From Thermoplasmata archaeon (GTDB taxonomy: Archaea; Thermoplasmatota; Thermoplasmata; Thermoplasmatales; Thermoplasmataceae): 37,810 nucleotides of DNA. Below, piece after piece: positions 17,457-25,394 of this stretch. Both the position numbers and the translations under genes were made by a program. The stretch lies in contig JAJYUG010000007.1 in NCBI GenBank assembly GCA_021792655.1, forward strand, positions 1 to 37,810, given 5' to 3'. Numbering within the stretch: the stretch's first letter is position 1; each line of letters opens with the position of its first letter. A model generated the notes under the pieces. It was not told the origin of the DNA. It did no database searches and worked only from the letters and a program-made list of their open reading frames with translations.

Positions 17457-18722
17457 ATGGTCGACTGGACTGACGTTGTTTTCGGATCTGCCATCAAGTT
17501 CTCCTATTCCGGAATGGAATACGAGGGGATTTTCATTCATTGCGACAATGACATGGTCACGGTCAAGCTCTCAAATGGCTACAACTTAGCTCTGCAGAAA
17601 GACCAGGTCAAGCTTGTGAAGATAATAAGGAAGGGCTCGGAAAATGGGGAATCTGCTGCCCAGCAGAAGTCGGCAAAAAACAGGGTAGGAAGCGTGGGAA
17701 AGAAGCATGTTTCCCTCCTTGCAACAGGAGGAACCATAGCCAGCAAGGTTGACTATAAGACCGGGGCCGTCAGCCCTTCGGAGGATATAGGTTTCATTTC
17801 TGATAGGGTGAAGGATGTCGAGGTTAGCTCAGAGACAATAGACAACATACTCAGCGAGAACATCACTCCTGAGAAATGGATATACATGGCTGGGAAAATC
17901 AGGGACAGCCTAAACAGGAGTGATGGCTGTGTCGTCTTTCACGGCACGGATACGATGAGTTATTCAGCATCTGCAATCAGCTTCATGTTCTCTGATCAGA
18001 CAGGTCCCATAGTTTTTGTGGGATCACAGAGAAGTTCTGACAGGCCGAGCAGTGATGCCTTCATGAACGCGGAGGGGGCGATCCACATGGCAACAACGGA
18101 TTTCGGGGAAGTGGGTATCGCGATGCACGGGAATCTTTCCGATGAATCCATATCAATGCATCGCGCGGTGAGGTCTAGAAAGATGCACACAAGCCGCCGT
18201 GATGCATTCAGGAGCATCGGTGAAAGCGAGGTTGGAACGTATTCACAGGGTTCTGTAAGACTGACGCTTCCCTATCGAAGGACGGGTGTAAAGAATGATA
18301 TTAAACCAAAGCTTGATCCTTCAGTTTCTATGATCTATTTCTATCCCTCCCTCTCTGTCGAGGATTTTGAGGGAATGATTGCCAAGAAAAAGGCCGTAAT
18401 CATTATGGGTACCGGACTTGGGCACGTTTCACACAGCCTTATACCATCAATAACCCGGGCGACGAAGGAGGGTACGAAGATCCTGATGACATCTCAGTGC
18501 CTTTACGGCTCAGTAAACCTCAATGTCTATTCCACGGGGCGCGACCTCGTCAGGGCGGGTATCATACCATTGCGTAACATGCTGCCTGAAGTGGCGCTTG
18601 TGAAGGCAATGTACGTGCTCGGCAATTATGCGGAAGAGCAATTTGAGGAAATGATGAAGGAGAACCTCAGGGGAGAGATCATAGAGAGAGAACAGGCTCT
18701 GGTATTCGGCGGAGCTGATTAG
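17457..18722 (+). CDS. gatD: Glutamyl-tRNA(Gln) amidotransferase subunit D
   Basis: The asparaginase-like glutaminase subunit (421 residues) of the archaeal GatDE amidotransferase, which releases ammonia from an amide donor to convert Glu-tRNA(Gln) to Gln-tRNA(Gln). Seen: an N-terminal SH3-like AnPRT/GatD domain (residues 1-60), then asparaginase domain with the nucleophile motif LLATGGTIASK (GGT at 91-93), the second catalytic motif FHGTDTMSYS (162-167) and IVFVGSQRSSDRPSSDA. Intact and of normal length. The stop TAG overlaps the GTG of gatE by one base, so they are translated together. Confidence 0.97.
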   Translation: MVDWTDVVFGSAIKFSYSGMEYEGIFIHCDNDMVTVKLSNGYNLALQKDQVKLVKIIRKGSENGESAAQQKSAKNRVGSVGKKHVSLLATGGTIASKVDYKTGAVSPSEDIGFISDRVKDVEVSSETIDNILSENITPEKWIYMAGKIRDSLNRSDGCVVFHGTDTMSYSASAISFMFSDQTGPIVFVGSQRSSDRPSSDAFMNAEGAIHMATTDFGEVGIAMHGNLSDESISMHRAVRSRKMHTSRRDAFRSIGESEVGTYSQGSVRLTLPYRRTGVKNDIKPKLDPSVSMIYFYPSLSVEDFEGMIAKKKAVIIMGTGLGHVSHSLIPSITRATKEGTKILMTSQCLYGSVNLNVYSTGRDLVRAGIIPLRNMLPEVALVKAMYVLGNYAEEQFEEMMKENLRGEIIEREQALVFGGAD

Positions 18723-20566
18723 TGTTGGAAGGAACGGATAAGGGGCTGAGATCTCGTATAAAAATTGGCCTGGAAATACATTTCCAGGTGTCAGATGGCA
18801 AACTCTTCTGCAGGTGTCCTACGGAAACTACTTCTACTGAGCTTTTCAGATTTGAAAGGCGGATGATTGCAACGGCCAGTGAAATGGGTTCCATGGACAG
18901 GGCTGCAAAATACGAAATGGAACGGAACCTGCTTTCTGAGTACGTTGCCGGTGAAAACTCCTGCCTCGTAGAATATGATGAAGAGCCACCGCACGAAGTT
19001 GACGGGAAAGCACTGAAAGCTGCACTGATAGCTTCCCTTGCGCTCAACTGCAAGGTGCTGGACAACATATTCTTTATGAGGAAGGTCGTTGTGGACGGAT
19101 CAAACACATCCGGTTTCCAGCGCACCGCCATAATTGCCCTAAATGGGTGGGTTGCGACTTCAAGGGGAAAAGTTCGGATTTCAAGTGTCTCGCTGGAGGA
19201 AGATTCGGCAAGGCTTCTGGAAAATGGGGATGGAAGGAGCATATATTCTCTGGATCGCCTTGGCATTCCACTCATAGAGATTGCGACCGAGCCTGACATC
19301 ATTGATGAGCATCACGCAGTCGAGACAGCGAAGGCAATTGGGTATTTCGTGCAGGCAAGCGGTTTCTCGAGAATGACAGTCGATGCAATCAGGCAGGACG
19401 TTAATGTCTCGTTTGGATATGGCCGGGTAGAGATAAAGGGAGTGCAGAAACTTTCACTCATACCTGAAGTGATTTCATACGAACTTTCCAGGCAGGAGTC
19501 ACTTCGTGACATATCTGAGAAATCATCGCAATACTTAGACTTCTACAGGGAGGAACCGCAAGTTCACGATGTAACAGATATGTTCAGGGATACAGGATCA
19601 AAAGTTCTGCTTTCCAATATGGGGGTCGGCAATAGGATTTACTCAACCATTCTCAGGGGAATGGGCGGGCTTATGAAAAGCGGTAAGTACAGGATGGGGA
19701 AGGAACTTGCCGATCTCGTAAGAAGATATGGTGTCAAGGGACTATTCCATTCGGATGAATTGCCTGGCTACGGCATAACAAAGGAAGAGATTGATAGGCT
19801 CTGGTCGAAAACGAAGAAAGCGGATGAGGACGCAGTCCTGCTTATTGCCTGCCCACCTTCACTCTCAGAAGTGCTTTTCATGGAAATATTTTCAAGAATG
19901 GCAAAGTTACTTCAGATGGATCTGACTGAAACCAGATTTGCTGCTGATGACGGTTCGACTTTCTTTCTGAGGCCAATGCCTGGAAGGGAGAGGATGTATC
20001 CGGAAACGGACGTGCCGATCTTACGCATAAGTGACGTAACAATCCATGCAATGAGGAATGATGTCCCCTTGCCAATGGAGGAGACAATTTCCATGATATC
20101 CAGGGATTACGGATTATCAGCTCAGGATGCATACGTGATAGTTTCAACTTTCAGGAAGGTGCAGCTGGATAAACTGAGCTCGCTATACAAACATCCGAAG
20201 ATCGTTGCCAGGTTTATTATGCAGACATTGCCTGAACTGGAAAAGAAATATGGCAGAAAACTTGAACAACCCAAACTGACAAGACTCTTCGCTATAGCAG
20301 GGGAGAAGAACTGGATAAGGGAGGTGCTTGAAAAAGCTGCTGATTTAATGCTTTCAGGCGGACTGGACCCAGATGCTGTCGCGGGTGAGGAAGAATTATC
20401 CCAGCTCAGTGAAGATGAACTGAGGGAAATTATTGTGAAACTTCTCGCATCTTCAGAAAGTGAAACCAATGAGAGAAATATCATAGCCCGGGTCAAGAAA
20501 GAGACGGGAAGGCCATTCGACGCAGCCCAGGCAATGAAGGTGTACAAATCCGTGTCTAAAATATAG
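18722..20566 (+). CDS. gatE: Glutamyl-tRNA(Gln) amidotransferase subunit E
   Basis: The tRNA-binding kinase/amidotransferase subunit (614 residues), the archaea-specific GatB relative. Seen: KIGLEIHFQVSDGKLFCRCP with the zinc-type Cys pair, VDGSNTSGFQRTAIIALNG, VSLEEDSARLLE, the RLGIPLIEIATEPDI catalytic strand, MTVDAIRQDVNVSFG, an inserted AspRS-like domain (about 280-410), and a C-terminal helical tail domain ending GRPFDAAQAMKVYKSV. It starts at a GTG overlapping gatD. This is the last housekeeping gene before the accessory island. Confidence 0.97.
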   Translation: MLEGTDKGLRSRIKIGLEIHFQVSDGKLFCRCPTETTSTELFRFERRMIATASEMGSMDRAAKYEMERNLLSEYVAGENSCLVEYDEEPPHEVDGKALKAALIASLALNCKVLDNIFFMRKVVVDGSNTSGFQRTAIIALNGWVATSRGKVRISSVSLEEDSARLLENGDGRSIYSLDRLGIPLIEIATEPDIIDEHHAVETAKAIGYFVQASGFSRMTVDAIRQDVNVSFGYGRVEIKGVQKLSLIPEVISYELSRQESLRDISEKSSQYLDFYREEPQVHDVTDMFRDTGSKVLLSNMGVGNRIYSTILRGMGGLMKSGKYRMGKELADLVRRYGVKGLFHSDELPGYGITKEEIDRLWSKTKKADEDAVLLIACPPSLSEVLFMEIFSRMAKLLQMDLTETRFAADDGSTFFLRPMPGRERMYPETDVPILRISDVTIHAMRNDVPLPMEETISMISRDYGLSAQDAYVIVSTFRKVQLDKLSSLYKHPKIVARFIMQTLPELEKKYGRKLEQPKLTRLFAIAGEKNWIREVLEKAADLMLSGGLDPDAVAGEEELSQLSEDELREIIVKLLASSESETNERNIIARVKKETGRPFDAAQAMKVYKSVSKI

Positions 20567-20639
20567 GATTTCCTGGTTTGTCGTTAACGAAAACTTCAGC
20601 ATATTTTCTAGAATATATTTGGTGCAGGTTTGAAAAGTG

Positions 20640-20652
20640 TTTTTTTGTTTTC
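20640..20652 (+). terminator. Oligo-T terminator after gatDE
   Basis: TTTTTTTGTTTTC about 75 nt after the gatE stop; no strong hairpin. Typical of archaeal T-tract termination. Confidence 0.4.
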
Positions 20653-20688
20653 TCTATCTAATCTGCAACCACCTCTTTTGGTGATTTT

Positions 20689-20947
20689 TTATTGCTCCCC
20701 TTTGCTCTCACATTGATAAAGGTAGAAAAAGAGTTTATCCCTTAACTCCTCAATTTTTTACATGATATGTCCAGGTCTATCCCAAGTTTTTTCGCGAGCT
20801 CCCTGAACTTTTCGGGATCTCGCTCATAATCCTTTAATTAATGCCTTGGAACAGCCATCAATTCAGATACAAGTACAAATATTATTAATTCACAAGTCTT
20901 AAAGGGGACCAAACGTCTCCATGATCTTGTCGCCATCCATGTGAATT
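20689..20947 (-). pseudogene. Decayed gene remnant, unidentified
   Basis: The minus strand reads as a broken protein. One frame gives VLVSELMAVPRH, then a stop (TAA, probably from a Tyr codon), then LKDYERDPEKFRELAKKLGI and DLD. At a run of six A the frame must shift by one, after which IEELRDKLFFYLYQCESKGE follows to a stop. The pieces join into a sensible amphipathic charged-helix protein, which is typical of a recently broken gene, but I do not recognise the family. Upstream (about 20930) another frame gives MDGDKIMETFG, possibly more of the same protein. Confidence 0.4.
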
Positions 20948-21043
20948 CAGATTATTTTTTTTTACATCCATTGATCTATGCTTGTTCGGAATATTCTAGT
21001 TACCTAAAGGATTTTAGAAGTAAAAATTAAGCTAACGAAATAC

Positions 21044-21053
21044 TTATATATAA
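21044..21053 (+). promoter_or_regulatory. TATA box of the island operon
   Basis: TTATATATAA, within GAAATACTTATATATAATT, is centred about 25 nt before position 21073, giving an expected short leader that contains the Shine-Dalgarno sequence. The same ACTTATAT core occurs before nuoA. Confidence 0.6.
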
Positions 21054-21073
21054 TTAACTCGTATAATAAATTT

Positions 21074-21081
21074 GGAGGTGA
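21074..21081 (+). promoter_or_regulatory. Strong Shine-Dalgarno that fixes a TTG start
   Basis: GGAGGTGA lies 4 nt before the TTG at 21086 and is a near-perfect match to the 16S anti-Shine-Dalgarno. It makes the non-ATG start convincing and suggests high translation. Confidence 0.75.
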
Positions 21082-21085
21082 AAAC

Positions 21086-21619
21086 TTGGAGGCATATAAA
21101 ATAGAAAGACAGTTCTCTAGTGAATTTGTGAACTTGAATTCAAACCTTAGACTCTCTATTCCTGAAGAAAATAAAAGCAAAGTCAACATGGATAAATACA
21201 AACAGTGGGGGAAAAGTATAGTCGTTGTAGCGATAATCCTTCTAGCAGCTGGCGTACCCCTTTATGTGCTGGGTGAAATAGGCATGTCTCAGGTAGCTCC
21301 CATTGCAATCTCCGGCAATAATGCTCAAGTCGGGACCCCAAGTGCTGATTTCATTGCATTTGAAATATGGCACTTTGGTCAGTGGCCCACAATAACACAA
21401 CTCGCCCAAATGTTGACTGGTCCATTGATAGAGATTGGTCTTGGATTCCTCGCGCCTTATGTTGTGGCCATAGCATCGTTCATCATGGCAGCAATCTCTG
21501 CGTACGGTCTTAGTGCATCTAGTATAATATTTGGACTTCAATACTGGGCTGCTACAGCTTCTTTGGCACTTAATCCTTATGTCCTTGCAGGGTTTGGATT
21601 AGCAGTACTATCTGCTTGA
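21086..21619 (+). CDS. Hydrophobic precursor-like peptide (candidate archaeocin)
   Basis: A 177-residue protein of no family I recognise. Layout: a polar charged N-terminus (1-43), a transmembrane or signal-like helix (about 44-63, SIVVVAIILLAAGVPLYVLG), a less hydrophobic stretch with aromatic residues (FEIWHFGQWP, about 92-101), then three Ala/Gly/Ser-rich hydrophobic segments to the end. No Lys or Arg occurs after residue 43, and residues 117-177 have no charged residue at all. This resembles leader-plus-core peptides such as circular bacteriocins or membrane-active peptides more than an enzyme. TTG start with GGAGGTGA. It heads an operon with an M48-type protease and an RDD-SpoIIM protein, which suggests processing and export. 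The role is inferred; an ordinary small membrane protein remains possible. Confidence 0.7.
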   Translation: MEAYKIERQFSSEFVNLNSNLRLSIPEENKSKVNMDKYKQWGKSIVVVAIILLAAGVPLYVLGEIGMSQVAPIAISGNNAQVGTPSADFIAFEIWHFGQWPTITQLAQMLTGPLIEIGLGFLAPYVVAIASFIMAAISAYGLSASSIIFGLQYWAATASLALNPYVLAGFGLAVLSA

Positions 21620-21631
21620 CGATTTGAACTA

Positions 21632-21648
21632 AACCTAGGTTATACCTA
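21632..21648 (+). repeat. Palindrome/hairpin just before the M48 gene
   Basis: AACCTAGGTT (21632-21641) is a perfect 10-bp palindrome. It overlaps a second inverted repeat, TAGGT-TAT-ACCTA (21636-21648), that ends 3 nt before the protease ATG, just where a ribosome-binding site would be. It could regulate translation or bind a dimeric regulator. Short repeats of this size also occur by chance. Confidence 0.4.
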
Positions 21649-21651
21649 AAC

Positions 21652-22530
21652 ATGAAAATAGACATCAAGGGTTTGGAACTGTTGCTCTACTGTGCTTTCA
21701 TGGGCTTTATTGGGGAAGTAATTTTGCTAAAATCCCTAATTTTTCTATATTTGATGCTACTGAGTTGGATTGTTCCGTTTTCCATAGGAACACTTTTCAT
21801 ATTCTATGGTAAGAGACGACTTGATTCAATACTCAATCCATATACTATGAACCCTCTTTACGTTTCGTTAATAACTTCAGGTCTTGCTACTGTAGTCTCC
21901 TTTGGTCTATCGATATATTTCATTGCTTTCATAAATATTACACTCTTTGCTTGTTTTCTTTTGTTTTTTGAGTACAGAACCACAAAAAAATTGAAACTTT
22001 ACTCAGAATCTCAAGAAATGACTGAAAGGCTAGTCAAATTGCTCGGAGATCATTCAAAACAAAATCTGAAAATAGGAACAGAAATAAATTATATGGGAGG
22101 GGTAGCTTATGTTGGAAAATTATTGAGAAGGCAGGGGATTATCATATTCGACGAAGCTCTTTACAAGTCTCTAACGGAAAAAGAATTCGAATGCCTTCTA
22201 ATGCATGAATATTCACATTATATAAACATGGACCTCACGAAGATGGCCCTATCCTTTATGTTTATCCTGCTTCTATATTTGAATGCCTTTCTTATTGCAT
22301 TCAAGTTTCTTTTTTTGTCTAACAATATTTTCTTTATAATTGTGGCTTCTATCTTAGCACTGTTGGAAATATTTTCCTTACCACTCTTTCTCCCAAAAGC
22401 CCTCAATGTTATCGATCAACATCTGGAAAACAAGGCAGACAGGTTCTCAGCTATGGAAGTCAAGGAAGGATGCATGAAAGAATTCAGGGAAACACATGAA
22501 ATTTCGTTCCAGAGAAAGATTCTCTTTTAA
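21652..22530 (+). CDS. Integral-membrane M48-type zinc metalloprotease
   Basis: A 292-residue membrane protein with the M48 (HtpX/Ste24-like) catalytic layout. Seen: about four N-terminal membrane segments (residues 10-110); a soluble stretch with NYMGGVAYVGKLLRRQGIII, then DEALYKSLTEKEFECLLMHE; the zinc motif HEYSH at 185-189; two more membrane segments (about 198-250); and the third ligand Glu259 in LENKADRFSA (ExxxD). The catalytic residues are intact, though the soluble part is shorter than in HtpX. It lies 32 nt after the peptide gene and is AT-rich. I infer it cleaves the peptide precursor or other membrane proteins; HtpX-like quality control is the alternative. Confidence 0.83.
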   Translation: MKIDIKGLELLLYCAFMGFIGEVILLKSLIFLYLMLLSWIVPFSIGTLFIFYGKRRLDSILNPYTMNPLYVSLITSGLATVVSFGLSIYFIAFINITLFACFLLFFEYRTTKKLKLYSESQEMTERLVKLLGDHSKQNLKIGTEINYMGGVAYVGKLLRRQGIIIFDEALYKSLTEKEFECLLMHEYSHYINMDLTKMALSFMFILLLYLNAFLIAFKFLFLSNNIFFIIVASILALLEIFSLPLFLPKALNVIDQHLENKADRFSAMEVKEGCMKEFRETHEISFQRKILF

Positions 22531-22581
22531 CTTTTTAAGATGTAGGTAGGTGTCTTTTGCATCAAGTTTATGATGGAGTAC

Positions 22582-22588
22582 AGGTGAT
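22582..22588 (+). promoter_or_regulatory. Shine-Dalgarno of the RDD-SpoIIM gene
   Basis: AGGTGAT, an exact match to the archaeal anti-Shine-Dalgarno, 3 nt before the ATG at 22592. Confidence 0.6.
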
Positions 22589-22591
22589 TAC

Positions 22592-23686
22592 ATGAAAATA
22601 AAAATCTCAAGTTCGCAAGACAAAGTTTCGGGTTTGGCACAATCATACATCTTATCAAGTGTCTCTGAGCGATTCATAGTGTATCTCGTTGAAATTGTTT
22701 TTGTATTATCCCTCTCCGAGATCTTTGCTTCATTAGTAGGAATCAAACCATACCTGTTTAATGCCATGGTAAGTTACAGACTCGGGGAACTATCCTTTAG
22801 CTATTTGTTGTCAAGAGGGTTTATAATTAACACGGTCATATTTATCACGATAGTTTTTATCTACTTTCTGATCGAAGAAGTCTCCGGGTACGGGGTTGGG
22901 CGTATTCTTGCTAACAAGTATATAATAAATAGATACGTTCAGTCTAAAGATAGCAGGATTGTTGCACACGTTATACGGGCAGCGCTGAAATCTTTTCCAC
23001 TATTTGTCTTCGTAGATAGTATCTTAATCTTTAGGAGGAACAATAGAAAATTTCTGCAAAGAGCATCGGACGCTGCTCTAGGGTTTCTTGTCGTTAAGAA
23101 GAAAATTAGCGCTTCGAAGAAGTATGAAAATTTAATGGACTATTTGAAGTTATATGTTTTGGGAGCTTCTATAATGTATTATTCGTTGTTTATTTCGACA
23201 TTTATTATATCTTGGATGATTGTGCCAATGGTAACGTCAACCAGTGGAACGGGACAGTCCAGAGTGAATTTTTTAAATGAATTTGTATCTATACTGTCTC
23301 AGAATATACCGTTTGATTTCTATCTTGTTACAGGTGGAATGACGCTGTCTTTCGGTTCGTTGCTTTTTTTAGTTGAATCGTTGGACTCTGAGAATGCAAT
23401 TCTAGTGAGCATACTAAAGTCACCTTCTTCAGTCAATTTCATTAATGGAGTACTTCCTCAATTCATTCCGGAATCCCTAGGTTATGTTTTTGGGCTATCT
23501 GCGGCATTTTCGATAGCTAGCCTCATTATAAATTTCGTGCAATCAATGATTAATAAACAGGCTTCATTGTCATTCGCGAATGCTTCAGCACGTAATTTAA
23601 AGTATGCTTTAGCCTCAGTAAGCATATCCCTCGTCCTTTTGGTTTTCGCAGCATGTATCGAAGCGTCCCTCTTCCTATTAGGCTGA
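22592..23686 (+). CDS. RDD-SpoIIM (DUF95) fusion membrane protein
   Basis: A 364-residue polytopic membrane protein that reads as two known membrane domains fused. Residues about 26-170 follow the RDD pattern: SERFIVYLVEIVFVL, then FLIEEVSGYGVGRILANKYI (like the RDD E-xxG-TiGKrl segment), AHVIRAALKSFPLFVFVDSI and FLQRASDAALGFLVV (like qrlgDllagT-Vv). Residues about 185-364 follow SpoIIM/DUF95: FVSILSQNIPFDFYL, a Gly-rich helix, then INGVLPQFIPESLGYVFGLS, which matches the family's LLPHGIfELPA-like motif. SpoIIM/DUF95 proteins are required in circular-bacteriocin clusters for maturation or export, and RDD and SpoIIM genes are neighbours in some bacterial operons. This was recognised from motifs only. 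It is the third gene of the island operon, 61 nt after the protease gene. Confidence 0.7.
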   Translation: MKIKISSSQDKVSGLAQSYILSSVSERFIVYLVEIVFVLSLSEIFASLVGIKPYLFNAMVSYRLGELSFSYLLSRGFIINTVIFITIVFIYFLIEEVSGYGVGRILANKYIINRYVQSKDSRIVAHVIRAALKSFPLFVFVDSILIFRRNNRKFLQRASDAALGFLVVKKKISASKKYENLMDYLKLYVLGASIMYYSLFISTFIISWMIVPMVTSTSGTGQSRVNFLNEFVSILSQNIPFDFYLVTGGMTLSFGSLLFLVESLDSENAILVSILKSPSSVNFINGVLPQFIPESLGYVFGLSAAFSIASLIINFVQSMINKQASLSFANASARNLKYALASVSISLVLLVFAACIEASLFLLG

Positions 23687-23813
23687 TGATTTCGAATAAG
23701 ACCTTGGATCTGCACTGGTCTTTCCCGATCGCAAAAATATCGCGAGAAATGTTGCAATATTCCTTAAAGACTGCCATCATTCTCTGATTTTTCTTGTTTA
23801 TTTCGGGAAAAAT

Positions 23814-24780
23814 CTATGGTTTACGGTATCCCTGTAGGATTTTTCGAGCATGAACAATGTATCCAAAGCATGCAAACATGAACTTCACCCTCACCCTTCT
23901 TTGTACAAGGGTGACTATTACATGTGAAAAATGAAACAGCCTCTTCATAACAGCATACGGGTATTCTAGCATGGACCGTTTCCTGGATATCCTTCGGTTT
24001 CTTCTGAGGGATTGAATGGACAGTTTATGATTCTTCACTGCCTTTTCCCTTGTATCATCAATGCCCATTGGATGGGATCCGAAGTATCTCTTGTCCCGGT
24101 ATACCGTTGTTCCACCCTTTGAAAGATCGATTCTTGTGTCATGATCCTTTTCTGTGGTGACAACGTAAGATCGGATCACAGGGGAAGGATTGTTGTCATC
24201 AACGAGGCTTTGACCCTTGTACCCGAAGAATGTCCCATTGTTCTTTCTGGTGAACGGACCATCCTTCGATCTCCTTGTTTTACCTTCAGACCCGGGTTCT
24301 TCATGCTTTTGATGCCCAGGAGCGGAAGTGATGAAAAGACATCCTGAGCTGGTCTCTCCTTGACTCAGATGACTTTCGCCCCATTTGATGCTGAAGCTCA
24401 TTCCATATTATAAGATCCCTGCCTGTTTTCAACAACCGTTCCCTGAAGTATCATATGGTCTTTGCATCCGGCAACAGATCGGGATAATCCAGGAGGCCCA
24501 TGAATGATATCCTATCGCGTATGTGTGTTTCTGCCTGTTCATCAACTATGTTGAATATGCTCTGTAGAAAGAGGACTTTGACTACGGTAACAATTGGAAT
24601 GTTTGGTTCTCCTCCTTTGTCTGTATGATAGTGGTACAGATCATTCAGGACTCGAGGAAAGGCAGTCCAGTCTATTACAGCCTTCGCGAATGCAAAGGGA
24701 TTTTTGATTGCATTTGTCCTGTACTTCTCATTTATTGCCTCGTCAAGAAGACTGCTCATGCAGTAACATGGCTGTTTCAT
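23814..24780 (-). pseudogene. Broken IS5-family transposase
   Basis: Two overlapping minus-strand pieces of one DDE transposase. The N-terminal piece (24780-24451) has the IS5-type start with FLQSIFNIVDEQAETHIRDR and ISFMGLLDYPDLLPDAKTI. There the conserved Trp codon is TGA, after which YFRERLLKTGRDL continues in the same frame. A frameshift near 24345-24395 then leads to the C-terminal piece: HQKHEEPGSEGKTRRSKDG, FFGYKGQSLVDD, VYRDKRYFG and the SMLEYPYAVMKRLFHF motif with the last catalytic Glu. An in-frame stop and at least one frameshift make it inactive. I could not define terminal inverted repeats. Confidence 0.85.
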
Positions 24781-24927
24781 GAATAAATATTATTGTTACC
24801 TGATCTGATCATGAAGCGGAGTTTTTGGAAATCCTCATCAGGAATTTCGAGATTCAGAAGTGATTAAATTGTATGGGTTACGCGATCTTATGTACAGCCT
24901 GAAAAGAGCGAAATATTCGAGGAAATA

Positions 24928-24936
24928 TACTTATAT
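24928..24936 (+). promoter_or_regulatory. TATA box of the nuo operon
   Basis: TACTTATAT, within AAATATACTTATATCG, is centred about 25 nt before the nuoA ATG at 24957, which implies leaderless transcription of the operon. Confidence 0.55.
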
Positions 24937-24956
24937 CGTATAACGATACTTGACCC

Positions 24957-25394
24957 ATGCTGTATGGGTATATTCCTCTGCTCATAATCCTGATTCTACT
25001 CATAATTGCACTTGGAGGTCTTTTCGCTATCCTCCCTTCACTAAGCCAAAACAGGTTTGGCAGCGGAAAACACATCAGTTTCAAGGTAAAGGACATTATT
25101 TCCAACATGGTAAATATCAATAGTCCACCGGTCAGGGATACAACTTATCTTGAAACGTACGAGACTGGCGAGGTTTCAAAGGGAGATATAGGTAAGTTCG
25201 TTAATATCCAGTATTACATAATAGTGCTATTATTCGTTGTGTTTGACGTGGACATGGTTCTTCTGCTCCCATGGGCATTTGATTTTAAGAATCTCGGGGC
25301 CATTCCATTCCTTGAGACGCTTGTATTTCTTGCAATGCCTCTCTTCGCCGTGTATTATGCATTCAAGGAAGGTTATATGGAGTGGTTGAAGTGA
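24957..25394 (+). CDS. nuoA: NADH dehydrogenase-like complex subunit A
   Basis: A 145-residue membrane subunit of respiratory complex I. Seen: three membrane helices, with KVKDIISNM in the first loop, [20 protein letters not shown] (equivalent of the bacterial YECG-P motif, here without the Cys) and the conserved [15 protein letters not shown] containing the acidic FD-x-D pair. It is slightly longer than the bacterial protein. First gene of the operon; its end overlaps nuoB. Confidence 0.93.
   Translation: MLYGYIPLLIILILLIIALGGLFAILPSLSQNRFGSGKHISFKVKDIISNMVNINSPPVRDTTYLETYETGEVSKGDIGKFVNIQYYIIVLLFVVFDVDMVLLLPWAFDFKNLGAIPFLETLVFLAMPLFAVYYAFKEGYMEWLK

Noticed and set aside
17243-17497. Minus-strand frame with NLPILVHGHQLSYMPKMNGE
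   Set aside because: Looks faintly like a protein fragment, but it overlaps the gatD start and I could not tie it to a family; treated as intergenic.
18679-19302. 207-codon minus-strand frame across gatD/gatE
   Set aside because: Antisense shadow of gatE; Ser-rich with no domain.
23787-24870. Terminal inverted repeats of the IS5-like element
   Set aside because: The outer sequences share only a TCTGA start and no convincing longer match, so element ends are not called.
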